Shown in pieces: positions 45,372 to 57,978 of a stretch of DNA of 64,000 bases; position 1 is the first letter of the stretch; each line of letters begins with the position of its first letter. Origin of the DNA: Eonycteris spelaea (taxonomy: Eukaryota > Chordata > Mammalia > Chiroptera > Pteropodidae); NCBI GenBank assembly GCA_003508835.1, contig PUFA01000542.1:1-64000 (forward strand), given 5' to 3'. A program made the position numbers and the translations under genes. The notes beneath the pieces were generated by a model that was given only the letters and a program-made list of their open reading frames with translations, searched no databases and was not told the DNA's origin.

Positions 45372-45523
45372 AATATCATTGTGGTCATTGTCCAAAGGAA
45401 TGGTTTACATATTCCAACAATTGCTATTACATTAGTACAGAAAGGAAAACATGGAATGAGAGTCTGATGGCCTGTGCTTCCAAGAACTCTACCTTGCTTT
45501 ATATAGATAATGAAGAAGAAATG
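45372..45523 (+). CDS. KLRC1-like: Gene 3 exon 4 (first lectin exon)
   Basis: 152 bases, open: [20 protein letters not shown], then KTWNESLM and KNSTLLY. Confidence 0.9.
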
Positions 45524-46119
45524 GTAAGATATTAAATTTTCATATACTTTATTAAAGGTTTGTTTCAGTCAATATTATACTTGTAGAATTTATTCATATT
45601 TTTGTATATATTTGTAGTTATTTATTTTAAAGTCTGTATAATACTCCATTGTTTGACTTTCAAATATTATTTTTATACCAGAAACACACATTTGATAATT
45701 TCTCATTCTTTCTTTTCGTAGAAAACTGTGTTTCAATAAACACTTTTTTCCTAAAATAAACTTTTCTATTTAATTTTACCTTATATCAAGGAAACTGAAC
45801 ATATCATATTGAGCAGATTGATTACAAAGAGACTGGAACCATGTAATTACAGATCAGATCACAAAATTGAGTTTTCAGTCTTCAGCAGCCCTGGACCTAT
45901 AGATCCTCTCATCTCAACTCCTCCCTCATCACTTAACCACTATCCTGACTTTTAACATTATAAAGTCTCTTTGCTTGCTGTTGAATATCAAAAGATAAAA
46001 AAACAGTATGTATTTTTCTTACTGTCCTTTCCACTTTTATTTAATATTGGTGCAATTCATTTACATTATTGCACTTATCTGCATTTTTAATTTTTACTGT
46101 TGAATTACGTGAACGTAAC

Positions 46120-46665
46120 ATTTTAAATTCCATTCTATTTGGTGACTTTGGTTGGGAAATGAAGTGTCCTGTGTCAGGGATAAAGAGGCTTCCTGGGTCC
46201 AGGACTTTTAGTCATAGGATTGCCTTTGCTTGTCTAACTCCGAGGCTCCTCCCCTCGTATCTCTTGTTGGAAAGAAGAAGCACTTCCTGTGGCTCCTTTT
46301 GTTAGCAGGTGTGCTGGTGGATCCCCCTGTGGGCTTGCCTGTGTTGCTGGGTAGGATCCTTTCCCAAGGCAGAGGGGGACTTGCTTCCATAAACCACCTC
46401 CTATTGGTAGGCTGGGTGTTGGGAAGCAGCAGGTCTACATCACACTGTTCTGTTGGGTGGGTGATAAAAAAATTCTACCACTCTGTTGTTCCCTAATCCG
46501 GGGGGACTAAACCATTTTCCCTTTCTCTTTCCACCTTTCGGAGTACTCTTTACTGTATCTGTCACGAGTGTCAGAATTTATAGTTGTAGTTAGTAAGGAG
46601 TAGCAGAGAAATGAGTCTCTGACACCTGGTCAGAAACAGAAACAGATTCCACCGCAACAGAAACA
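46120..46665. mobile_element. LTR-like insertion in gene 3 intron 4
   Basis: Same block as 12230-12775 in gene 1, so it predates the gene 1/3 duplication. It carries about 19 extra bases (CCACCGCAACAG region near 46650) that gene 1 lacks. Confidence 0.4.
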
Positions 46666-47193
46666 TCAGCAAGGGCTTATCTGGTTAAATAATGTTTTGT
46701 GGCCCTTGAATAAAAAATTTGGCTCCCATGTCATTTATTTTCTTAAATACAATGCCTTAATTTTTCACTCCTAAACCCTAAGCTTTGAAAAACATAGTAG
46801 AAAACTACACTAATTTATTCATATTTTCTGGAGAAGCAATGCCACGGTTATCTGGAAACTTCTTTAAAGCCTTGCTATATTAATTGTCAACATGGGTAAC
46901 TATTAAATTATATAAATCAGATGTTCCTCAGTAACATAAGAAGAAGATTAAAACTACTAAGTATAAGTGTTTAAAGTCAATTTTAAATCAAAAATACAAA
47001 TAATGCTGAGTGTTCTTGGCAATATCAAAGTGGATTTCGACTTTAATGTGTCTTTAGTGTTACATTAGGATCCAAACTTCATTTTGTTTTTGAAAATTAA
47101 GAACCTTGCAAAAGAATGCACTACCTGCATTTTAAAAAAGTGATACAAACTTTCACAATGACTATTTAAATAAAAATTCTTTATTTTGGGTAG

Positions 47194-47289
47194 AATTTCT
47201 GAGTTCTATATTACTTACATCATGGATTGGAGTCTTCCGTGAAAGCAGTGATCACCATGGATGTCGATAAGTTCAAACTTTACACCAAA
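47194..47289 (+). pseudogene. KLRC1-like: Gene 3 exon 5 (lectin module I, indels)
   Basis: Contains TCATGGATTGGAGTCTTCCG as in gene 1, but is short by one A at the start, one G near 47253 and three bases near 47272. Confidence 0.78.
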
Positions 47290-47599
47290 GTAAGTTGTTT
47301 TTATATGCTCTACAGAAGAAGAAAAATATAAGAAATAGAAATTCAGAAGAGTATTATGAATGCATTTGTTTACATTGAATAGAAACATGAAGAATGATGT
47401 TCAAAGTTAATGAAACATTGATATAATAAAGAAATGACTACCCAGTTTCCCTAATAACCAGCTCTTTCTAATAGTATATGGAAAATGTCATCACCCATTT
47501 TGAAAATATTCTTCTATTACAGTTACATGAAAATGCTATTGTTTTATAACTTGTCCCCATATGATATAACAAGAGAATTATGCATTTTCTCCATTACAG

Positions 47600-47707
47600 G
47601 ATAGCAGGCCATCATCTAGTAAACGTAACTGTGCTCTGCTATCCTCATGGCCTCACAGCAAGTGAATGTGGATCTCCAAAAAGTCTTATTGCAAGCGTAA
47701 GCTTTAG
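47600..47707 (+). pseudogene. KLRC1-like: Gene 3 exon 6 (lectin module I, indels)
   Basis: Homologous to gene 1 exon 6 but four bases shorter through several small deletions. The final TAG at 47705-47707 is aligned with that of gene 1. Confidence 0.78.
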
Positions 47708-47808
47708 AGTTAAAACCATTTGGATTCTGTTGGGTAACTTTATTTTTCATGAAACGAAAATAATACTATGATTGCATAATTCTTAAAATGAATTATACTA
47801 TTTGTTCT

Positions 47809-47814
47809 AATAAA
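47809..47814 (+). terminator. Possible polyadenylation signal of gene 3
   Basis: AATAAA about 100 bases after the stop, in the position matching gene 1. Confidence 0.35.
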
Positions 47815-47924
47815 AAAATGTTTCCTAATGATTATTACAAAATAATATACACAATCAAAAGTACAGATATTACTTTCAGTGTCTGGTTTTATATCCAACA
47901 TTATAATTGTAGCATTCAAGCTTT

Positions 47925-48215
47925 CTAAAAGATCACACGACGTATGAGTTCATTTGTATGAAATATCAAGAATAGAGAAACCCACAAAGGCAGGAAAAAA
48001 GTGGATTATCAGTTGCAAGGGCTGAAGGAAGATGGGCCTAGGAAATGACTGCTAATTGGTACACTGCTTCACCTGAGGACTGCAAACTTTCTGAATTTTG
48101 ATAGTGGTGATGGTTGCAAACTCGGTGAATAAATTAAAATTACTGTTGTATATACTCTAAGATGATGAATGCTATGCTGTATAAATTACATCTCAATACA
48201 GCTGTTAAAAACAAC
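47925..48215 (+). mobile_element. LINE-1 3' end, sense, after gene 3
   Basis: Duplicate of 13985-14275: AAACCCACAAAGGCAGG and AAATTACATCTCAATACAGC landmarks. Confidence 0.75.
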
Positions 48216-48244
48216 AACTCTGGGATTATGTTTGGTCTGCATTT

Positions 48245-50650
48245 AATATTTAAGTAATTTTTAAAGATTATATTAATTCTTCCAATCAATATCAACTTTA
48301 TCCTTCCAGATATATGGTTTTCTTTTATTTTGATATATATATATATATATATATTTTGTTTTATATATTGAAATCTTATAGAAATGTGGGTATTTCACAG
48401 TCATAATTATGTAAGTAACATCTTTATTTTTTAGTTTTCTTTAGTCATTTTTACTGTTTTAAACAGAAATACAATTGAAGTTTACATGTTGATCGTATAG
48501 CCAATGGCTTCACTGATTTTATGTATTAATTTTGTCATTTTAAATAAATATTATTCTAAAGTTTTTACATGAGCAGCTATTTCACCTGTAAGTAGCTGTT
48601 TCATTTCTTCTACCCAGGTGAAATTGTTTTTTTTTTTTTTCTGACTTCTTTCCACAGGCTAGGGTTTATCCTTCCCTATTTTAGGGAAAATATTTAAATA
48701 TTTCATCTCTAAGTTATGTATGAAGTTTATTTTTAAAGTTTTTTCATCATACCTTTCTTATGGTAAAACTATTCTATAATCTTGTGTTTTCTAATTAATT
48801 TAAAACAATCATAGTTTATACTTTATTGTTTTTGCACCAATTAGAATAATAAATGTTTTTCTGTGTAATGTTTATGAAATAAATCATCTGTATTTCTTTC
48901 AAATATTAAATCTAACTTGTATTTCTAAAATAAAACCACAATGATCATTTTGTATTGTCCTTCTTTAAAAATCAGTGCATTTAAACACAAAAGGATGTAT
49001 TGTAACTATATGAAGATGTTTTTCTTTATCCATGTGCACCAAGAGATTAGAATGAGTTTTATTTATTTTATGTACTTGACAGCTTAATACCAAGGCTATA
49101 TACTTTCTTCTTTTTCTATTACCCGGAAGCCTTTGTATAAGAACATCGCTATTTTTTCCATGTTATTTTCACTACTGATGCCATGTGAGCTTGAAGAATT
49201 TTTTTTGTAAGACAGTTTAAAAAATGAACTCAATTTCTCTAATACATGCTACATTTAATGAGGTTTCTATTTTTTTACACTACATTTTCATACATTTCTA
49301 TTTCATACATATATTAAAATGAATTCATAATATGGCCTTTTTAACTGCTTATTCTAGGCATAGAAGAATGTGTCATCAGTTTTTCTCTTCAACAGTTATT
49401 TACTAATTTTATTAAGTATTTTCAAAGTGAATAACGTTGACCTTGTTGATCTTTTCTACTGTAGTTTTGTTTTTTGTCTTTATTTTGTACTACTTATTTC
49501 TTCTCCATGTGGATTTAATTGGATATAATCTTCATTTGTGATTGTTTACTTCTCTTTTTTACCTATTTGAATTTACTAGGTACATACAGATTTGAAACAA
49601 ATATATTGTTAATGCTTTGGATACTCAATCTGTTCTTCTGAAAAACATACTTCATTATATCCAACAATGGTTCTTGCCTTAAATTGCATGCACACATTAA
49701 ATAGCAGTTTTCTACTGGGTCATGTTACATAGTTTATTAAATTATCTTTTTACTTTCATCTGTCTATGTGTTTATGTTAATGAAGTGTCTCATTAAGAAA
49801 GCAGTTATATTTAGATATAAATAATGGAATTTAGATAGAAAATTATTTTATTTATACTTAAATAGTTTAAATGAATTTATTATACAGGTATTATTTACAT
49901 TTTTATTTACATGTGCTAATATGTAGTTATAATTAATTGTTAAGCATTATGTAGTTATCATTTAATTGAGATGAACACTACCATTTTCAACTCAAGCTTT
50001 TCTTTGTTTTCTTATCTTTCACAATAAGTATATTTATTACTGCTGTCCTCTGTTAAAACTCATTAATTAATATTCTTTAAATATTCTTTTATTAATGGCC
50101 TGCATTTTACAGTATACATTCTTTACTCATTAAAGTCTAATCAATTAATACTTTTGTACTCTCACAAACAGTGAAAAGACCTATCATTTACTTTTATTTA
50201 CTGCTTATACAGTATTTGCTTCTTGAATTCTAACACAAATATTTATTTTAAAATTTGAAACTGAATTATTATTATTTTATCCATTCAATATCCACATAGA
50301 GGGACCCACAGAATTATTTTCTGCAAATTTTCTTTTCTTTCTATATATTCAAGTTTTCATCCACAATAAGTGTTTCATCTTTAAAATATTCTTAAATATT
50401 TTCTTTAGTTAGAATTAATAATTCTCTCTTTTAAAAATATTACTGAAAATTAAATGCATTTGCTATCATATTTAAAGGATATTTTCACTTGTTATTGAAT
50501 TCCAATTTTGATGATCCCTTTTAGGTCACTAGGTATTACCAATAAAAAATAGTTGTGCATACAAATATGCGTATGCATATGTATACATATATGATGTATA
50601 CGCTATAGATTAAATTATAGCTACTTGTTATTTTGAGTAATTTTAATTGT
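48245..50650 (-). mobile_element. LINE-1 ORF2 remnant, antisense (flank T copy)
   Basis: Collinear with 14330-16680. Contains an AT microsatellite at 48332-48354. With the sense L1 that follows, it forms a diverged inverted repeat. Confidence 0.65.
48332..48354. repeat. (AT)n microsatellite
   Basis: About 11 AT units, absent from the gene 1 copy of T. Confidence 0.9.
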
Positions 50651-50919
50651 GGTTTTGTCTAAGTTTAGATTTCATTAAATTTAAATGCCAGAAAGAAATA
50701 TAGTTTCACATGTAACAAAGGACATGATGTATATATTTTTTATACAGTTTTTTATATATAGTAATTTAATTGGGAATACCAAAGGGAATGATTATAAGAA
50801 TAAGTGTATCAATTTTAAAAAGGCAACATTAGAGCTTTACATTTTTTGACATCATTAATAAATGTCTTAATTGTTATAGTTCTATAATTTGGTAACATAG
50901 GAAAAAAAGATTATAAAAT
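50651..50919. other. Spacer without recognised features
   Basis: AT-rich DNA between antisense and sense L1; no open frame or named repeat was recognised. Confidence 0.4.
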
Positions 50920-53900
50920 TTATGAAAATTTAATGTTTCTTGAAACAATTGGAAACACAATATACCAGCATATATGGGATACAGCAAAAGAAGTCCCAGG
51001 AGGGAACTTTATAGAAATAAATGCATAAATTAAGAAGCATGAAAGAGCCCCACCAAAAAATCTAACTCTATGCTTTAAGTAATTAGAAAAAGACAAACTG
51101 AGCCCGAAGTTAGCAGAAGTTAGAAAATAATAAACATTAGAGTAGAAATAAATGAAATAGAGAACTGAAAAACAGTAGAAAAGAGTAACCACACTAAAAG
51201 TTGGTTCTTTGAAAAAATGTTTAAAAAATTCACAAACCCTCAGCTCGACTAAGGAAAAAAGAGATAGGGCTGAAATTGACACAATTATGAATGAAATAGG
51301 AGACACGACAACTGAAACCAAAGAAATTCAAAGGATCATTAGAGGCTACTGTGAATAACTATACGTCAACTAGCTGGACAACTTAAAAGAAATAAAAGTA
51401 TTTTGGAAAGATACAAGCTACCAAGTCTTAATCAGGAAGAAATAGAAAATATGAACAGGTTAATTACTAGTAAGAGAATTAGAACAGTAATGAAAAATTC
51501 CCAATGAAGAAAAATCCCATACCATATGGCTCCACTGGAAAATGTTACCAAACATTTAAGAATTATCACCAACACTTCTCAAACCCTTCTAAAAAACAAA
51601 AGATAGATGAACACAGCTAAACTGATTTTTGAGGTTGGCATTATCCTGAAATGAAAACTAGACAATAGAACAAGGAGAAAAGAAAACTTCAGGCCTATAT
51701 GTCTGATAAACGTAGATGCAAAACTTCAAATAAAATACTGACAAACCAAATTCAACAGCACATTAAAAGGATCATTTGCCACGATCAAGTGCGATTTATA
51801 CCTGGAATGCAAGGATGGTTCAACGTATACAAAGCAATTAATGTGATACTTTGCATTGACAGAATAAATGAAAAAAATTATGATTATATCAAAAATGCAA
51901 AAAAAAAGAATTTACAAAATTTTAACATTTGCGATGAGAAAAACTCAACAAATCAAGCATAAAAAACTACATATCTAAATATAGAGCAAAGGCCGCATAT
52001 GACAAGTCTACAGCTAATATTATACTCAAAATAAAAGGATGAAAGCTTTTTATCTAAGATCAGGAATAAGACGAGTGGTGACCACTCTCACCACTTCACA
52101 TAGGATCACAATTTCTAGCTACAGCAATGAGGCAGGAAAAAAAATAAAATGATCAGAATTGGCAAGGGAAAAGTAAAATTGTCTTTAAGTGCAGATAATA
52201 TGATTTTACATTTAGAAAATCTTCATGGCACCACCAAAAGTAAGCTCTAATGAATGAATTCAGTAGCATTGCAAGATACAAAATTAACTACCAAATCGGT
52301 AGCATTTCTATACACTAACAACAAAACTTCCAAACAAGAAGAAGAAATTGATTCCATTTACAAGAGTATCAAGAACAATATAAATACTCAAGATTAAATT
52401 TAACTAAGGTGGTGAAAGATATTTATATTGAAAAGTACATGATATTAATGAAAGAAATTAAACACATAATTAAATGTAAAGGCATTCTATGTTCATGAAT
52501 TGAAAGAATTAATATTGTTAAGTTTACAATACTGCCCAAACCCATCTATAGATTCGAGACAATCTCTATCAAGATTCCAATGGCATATTTTAGAGAGATT
52601 AAAAAAACTACTAAACTTATAGGGAACCACCAGAGACCTTCGATACCCCAAAAATCTGTGAAAAGACAAAGCAAGATGTATCACACTTCCTTATTTCAAG
52701 CTGGACTGTAAAGCTGTGGTCATCAAATACTGTATGATTGAATAAGTACAATCTAAAAACAACAACAATGAAACAAATACACAGAAAATGATGTCAGACT
52801 GTGGTCACCAAAGTGTGAGGAGAAGGAATGTGGAATTGCAGGAAGGTGGCCAAAAGGTACAAAGTCCATCTATAAGATAAATTAGTACTAGGGAGGTAAT
52901 ATACAACATAAAGGCTATAGCTAACACTGCTATATGATATGCAGTAGCTCCCCCAGTATCTGCCAAAGGTACATTACAATACCTCAGTGCATGCCTAAAA
53001 CCATGAATAATACAGAACCCTACATATACCATTTTCCCTATACATACATACCTATGAAAAAGTTTGTTATAACTTCGGCATAGTAAGAAATTAACAATAA
53101 ATAAGAAAAAATAGAACAATTATAACAATATACTGTGGTAAAAGTTTTGTGACAATGTTCTCTTTCTCAAAATATCTTACTATACTGTACTCACCCTCCT
53201 TTTCTTGTGATACTGTGAGATGATGAAATGCTTACATGATGACATGAAGTGAGGCACATTACATACGTACCGGAACATTGCATAAGGCTACTAGTGACTT
53301 TCTGTCTGTATGTCAGAAGGAGGATTATCTGCTTAAGATGACGCTGGATCATCAAGCCATGGTGATATCAATGGTTGGATGTCAGAGGTAGATAATGTCA
53401 GTGGTTAAGGATCTTTTATAGTTGACGGTATTTTTGCCACATACTTTTTGAAGAGCATCAAAAGTTTCTGTCTTTCTTTTTAACTCATCAGAGTATTTAT
53501 GCAGAGGTTGAAACCATTTGCTGATTGTATGGGTGACTTTAATGCTGCATTCCATCTGATGATCTTGTTCCATGATCTTAGTAAAATAAGGGACCTTGAA
53601 CACAAGCACTGTGATAACAAAACAGTCTATCTGAAAACTGAGAATGTTACTATGAGAGTAACAGGCAAAAAGCATCCACATTTTGGATACACTGGATAAA
53701 GGGATGATTCTTGTCTTCAGTCGAAATGAGAGGGCCAAGGAGAGATTGCACCAAACTACTCAGAATGGAGCACATTTTAAAATTTATGAATTGTTTAGTT
53801 CTAGAATTTTTAATTTAATACTTGGGTGCTGCAGTTGACTCTTTTTAACTGAAACCATAGAAAGAAAAATGTGGATAAGGGGGAACTACTATATAGTAGA

Positions 53901-54060
53901 GTTAAGAGAGTGAATCCTCATCATAACAAAAATTATTTCTTTTATTCTTTTCTTTTTTCTCTTCTTTTTACAGTATCTATATGAGAGACGATACTAGCTG
54001 AAGCTATGGTGGTAATCATTTCACATATATGTAAATCAAATAATCATGTTGTAAACTTTT
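50920..54060 (+). mobile_element. LINE-1, 5'-truncated ORF2 and 3' UTR, sense, interrupted
   Basis: ORF2 landmarks: ATGGGATACAGCAAAAGAAG at 50977, AAATTCACAAACCCTCAGC, and the stretch encoding [20 protein letters not shown] near 51790. The 3' UTR is split by a Tigger element at 52942-53891. The minus-strand 133-codon frame at 50920-51321 is just the reverse of this L1. Confidence 0.88.
52942..53891. mobile_element. Tigger-type DNA transposon nested in L1
   Basis: Inverted ends CAGTAGCTCCCCC ... GATAAGGGGGAACTACT. Inside are CATACATACCTATGAAAAAG and GTCAGAAGGAGGATTATCTG, the same family as the elements in introns 4 of genes 2 and 4. TA follows the right end. No intact transposase. Confidence 0.75.
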
Positions 54061-56590
54061 GTTACTTATGCTGCTCATGTGTCTTTAAGTTTTAAAAGTG
54101 TACTTTTTATGCCCTTTCCATTTTTGGATAAGGGAAACATTTTTTAATTACCTTTGTTTTTCTGCTATACAGACTTGGGCTTTTGGGATTTACAACAAAT
54201 ATTTCTGTTAAAATATGATAATTAGTTGTCATTGTAAGATGAATCAACAAAAAATATAATTGATATGTAATATTTCAGTCTCTGCCATGGTAATACAATT
54301 CAATACTACTTAATGTACTATGCTTCAAGAGACATTATTTTTGTCAGACAAAATCTAAATAACTTATTTCAGAATCATAAGATGAATAAAAAATTTTTGA
54401 GAACTAAGGCAGAGATATTGAGAAAATAAAGTTGGAAATTGCTGATGATTGTGAAAGTTGAAATTACCATAAAGTTGAAAATGTAATAATTCTTCAAAAT
54501 ATTAGTGCCAAATATCATTAAATAGCTATTGGTATGAAATTGTGATTTTTAGATTTCTTTCATGAAAATAGAAATGACATAATGAGGATAACAGGAAAAG
54601 AAGTATGGAATTCAAGGATTTAGCAACCCTGCCTATGAGTAGAATTTACACATCTAAGATGCTCTCGCCAAGGCTTAAGTTTTTAGAGTTTGTGATTGAG
54701 ATGGAAGGAAATAAACAGCATGGATGTTCAAGTCTTTTGTCCCCTGATATCTTTTAGAACAGACAACTATTTCTCAGAGGCACGTGCCAGTGGACAATCT
54801 AAATATACCACCAGCCAGATTATCCTATATTGTGGAGGTGTGTGATGAGATAAACTGTCTTCAAAATAGCTCGAGTGTAAGAATTTCCTGTTCAAACTTT
54901 AAGTGATACATTAATGCAAAATCTACTTTTTCCACTCTTGCTTCACACTGAGCCTTCACGGTGCAGTCTATGAAGACCACAGATATAGTTTGTTTACAAG
55001 AGTAACCTGGTCTCCCACTAAAGGATGCACGCCTTTCTGGCCTACAGAAGGCATGTGTCTCTGCTCTCCTGTCTCTCTATTAGCCCAAAAAGAACATTGG
55101 TATGCTTATTTAAATAATTCTGGGTAAAAAAATACAGATAAAATATGACAATGTTAGAGGATTTCTTAAACTTTTCAAATTCTTGCCTGTGGAAAATTAT
55201 TCAAGTGCATTCACAGGCATAATTGGGTGTGTAAACCAAACAATTTAAAGTAAAATTCTGCAAGAATCACAACAAGGAACGGTTACTTTCAGATTTTTAA
55301 ATTAGTACAGACATAATTATAAGTAACAGTTTATATTTAGCCTAGCCTTTAAAGATAGATTCTTAAAATAAACTTTGAATTGTGAAAACTTTAATTACTC
55401 ATATGCATATTAGATTAAGTAAAAGCTGTTGGCTGTTAATAAAAATCAGGATGAGTTAGCTCCCATGAAATGCTCATTTAAGCTTAATCATAAACAATCA
55501 AGTTTTTCAAAAAAAATTAAAACAAAATATTGGGAGACAAGATACCACATTTATAAAGAGACTCTTGTCTAATAAATTCTGTACTGGCTCTAACTGATAT
55601 GAATTAGAAATAATAAAATGACAATTTATTAGAATAATAATCAGCATAACTCGTTATTGAGAGTTTAAAAAACACATTATATATTGATTGTCTTACATGC
55701 ATTATTGTATATACACATTTTTATTTCCACTTTTCATTAGTAAATTAGGTTGCCAGACATCAAGAGACTATTTAAAGGTCATATATTATAAATTTCAAAG
55801 CTGAATTTATTCTAGAACTCAGAGACGCAGGGTCCTTTGACTGAACTATTAAGTTACATTGTTTGGATCATTACTATTGCTCATAAAACCAAAGCTACTG
55901 TCACTGACTTGACATCCAGAGGATCATTTTGGAAGTGTGAAGCGACAGTGTTCTTCTATACATGATGTACGCATTCATTTATTATTACATAACTTTATAT
56001 CTTTTCCTTTAAATCAAATGCCAGTTTCTTGTGTTATAGAAATGTCTTAACAATTTTATTGTTTTTACATCAGTGTTGTGTAGAATTTGACTTCGTGTGT
56101 CTGTAGTATTTATCAACTTATAAAATATTTCTTTAAAATTGTAATAATTTCTCATAACTTCATAATCATTAGAAATAAAAGATCATTTGGTAACATCTCA
56201 TTCTTTACTTATAAACTATAAGTCACCAAATAAATTTAATTTAGTGCAGGAAATGACCATATATGCCAACACTGCTAATCCTTCATCTTTGAGCACCAGT
56301 CTCTAACCATTATTGGATTTCAGAATTATCATAAATATTATGATCTATTTTTTCAAATACAGAATTTGAATATTTAATACAGACATACTAGTGGTAAAAC
56401 TTTTCTGTAGAGTCTGATTCATATTGAGGATATTATTATTTGTGAACTTCTTTATTCCTCATTAATTTATCTATTTTCAGTGCTCCAACTAATAATATAT
56501 TGTCATATGTAAAATATCATTAAAAAATGTGTGTAATCAAGAGACAATTGTTTAAAGCTCTAAGGCATTTAGAACATGATCTTTAGTTTT
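54060..56590. other. Upstream flank U of gene 4
   Basis: Collinear with 40975-43520 with high similarity; no coding sequence found. A single CACCC motif lies near 56630. Confidence 0.6.
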
Positions 56591-56724
56591 TTCAACTGGG
56601 AAATGAGCCCAATACTCACTCTTTACTCCACCCAGATTTACTCTGTGAGGCATCTCATCAGTGCATATTATTCTTCAGTACACTTTCCTCACAGCACAGT
56701 CCTGGACACCACTCAGCTGCAGAA

Positions 56725-56911
56725 ATGAGTGATCATGGCGTAGCCTATGCAGACTTGAATGTGAGCAAGTATTCAAAGAGACAGCAACTAAAACCTAAGG
56801 GCACAAAAAGCTCCACCTCAGTAAGTGAGCCGGAGATAACCTACGCAGAATTAAATCTTCAAGATGCTTCTCAAGATCTTCAAGGGAATGACGAGAAATA
56901 CCACTGCAAAG
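56725..56911 (+). CDS. KLRC1-like: Gene 4 exon 1 (cytoplasmic, two ITIMs)
   Basis: 187 bases, phase 1, ending DEKYHCK like human NKG2A (TYHCK). The first residues are [12 protein letters not shown]. Confidence 0.9.
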
Positions 56912-57292
56912 GTAAAACATTTAACAGATACACTGTAACTGTTCCAGAAAGTATAGTTGTGTTGCAGAGATGTGAGGAGAGAATAGGAGATACTCACATT
57001 TTTTCATTTGTGAGGATCAGAACTTGAAGTTGGAATACGATATTCTAACATGAATTCTCAGGACTAATTTTATTCAGGTATCATTGTAAGGTACAGTCTT
57101 TGACCAAGAACTCATGGGGCATCATATATCCTGAAAATGCTGTGGTGTTTCTGAGAGGAGATTATAATGGTAGATATGGTTTTGGGGTCGAAGTTATGTA
57201 TACAATTCTTTGTGCATGTTGGTTCTCCGTGTGTAAAATGTCTAATCAATTGTCTCCATCTGTCCTTCTCAGTGTTCCATTTCTCCCTGCAG

Positions 57293-57384
57293 CTTTACCA
57301 TCACCTCCAGAGAAGCTCATTGCTGGGCTCCTGGGGGTCATCTGCCTTGTCTTGATGTCCATTGTGGTAATAATGTTATTCACC
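57293..57384 (+). CDS. KLRC1-like: Gene 4 exon 2 (transmembrane, phase change at donor)
   Basis: [20 protein letters not shown] then MSIVVIMLFT. Four bases shorter than the equivalent in gene 2, with the difference just before the GTAAGT donor. Confidence 0.82.
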
Positions 57385-57578
57385 GTAAGTAAATTTTTGA
57401 AAGATTATAAGAAAACTTTTTCTTCATTTAGAGGCACATCATCAGTGCCTCTAAACACTTTATAAGAGTATGGCATAGAACTCTCATTTTACTGTATGCA
57501 TTTAGACTAAATGTGAAATGTTTTTCTGAATAACTCCAAGGTATAAATATCAGAATGTTTGTAGAAAGTTTTATATAA

Positions 57579-57600
57579 ATATATATATATATATATATGT
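57579..57600. repeat. (AT)n microsatellite
   Basis: AT run in intron 2 of gene 4. Confidence 0.85.
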
Positions 57601-57924
57601 ACATACATATACATATATTCTGATTTCATAACTCGAGACATGCTTTGGGAGACTAAAAGACCTTATTGAGAAATATAAATTCATTCTTGAGATTTGTTAA
57701 ATCTAATTTGTAAGAGATGAAATTTCATCCTTTAGGTTTTGAAATAGATTTTCCAAATACTTTTGTTACTTCATTAATTTTTCTTGGTATAGTCAGCTTT
57801 ATCCCAGATTATTCTAATCCTAAACATGTCAAATTTCAGAGTAAGAAACAAAAAGCATTATGATTCATTTAGATTGTTGAAAATATTATGTTTTTAGTAA
57901 TAATTACTTTGTGTATTTTTTTAG

Positions 57925-57978
57925 CTATCTTAATCCCAGAGCAGAATAATTCCTCCTTGGAAACAGGAATCCGGAAAG
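57925..57978 (+). CDS. KLRC1-like: Gene 4 exon 3 (stalk)
   Basis: 54 bases, the usual family length; reads ILIPEQNNSSLETGIRK in the family frame, with the glycosylation sequon NNS. Confidence 0.8.

Larger units (their letters stand above)
43654..47707 (+). pseudogene. KLRC1-like: Gene 3: NKG2A-like ITIM gene with lectin module I, frame broken
   Basis: Exons: 43654-43839, 44217-44311, 44811-44849, 45372-45523, 47194-47289, 47600-47707. The N-terminus has two ITIMs, VTYADL at Tyr8 and INYAEL at Tyr40, the same positions as human NKG2A. These recruit SHP phosphatases in the family. The membrane segment has no charged residue. The lectin half matches gene 1. Breaks: one base lost at the end of exon 1 and one in exon 2 (an early stop in the membrane segment); the usual stalk acceptor is changed to ACTG, with the next AG further on; exon 5 is 96 instead of 101 bases; exon 6 is 108 instead of 112. 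So many lesions suggest a pseudogene, but sequence error could explain some. Confidence 0.75.

Noticed and set aside
50920..51321. 133-codon open frame on the minus strand
   Set aside because: It is the reverse strand of an L1 ORF2 remnant and is broken in the duplicate L1 at 38850-39180.
52805..53119. 104-codon minus-strand open frame
   Set aside because: It spans the L1/Tigger boundary, so it cannot be an ancient gene.
53382..53738. 118-codon minus-strand open frame considered as a transposase remnant
   Set aside because: It lies in a Tigger-type element, but no DDE-type motif or helix-turn-helix pattern was recognised, and the equivalents in introns 4 are not open.
57100..57465. 121-codon open frame across the gene 4 membrane exon
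   Set aside because: It begins in intron 1 and runs through both splice sites; only the exon part 57293-57384 is meaningful.
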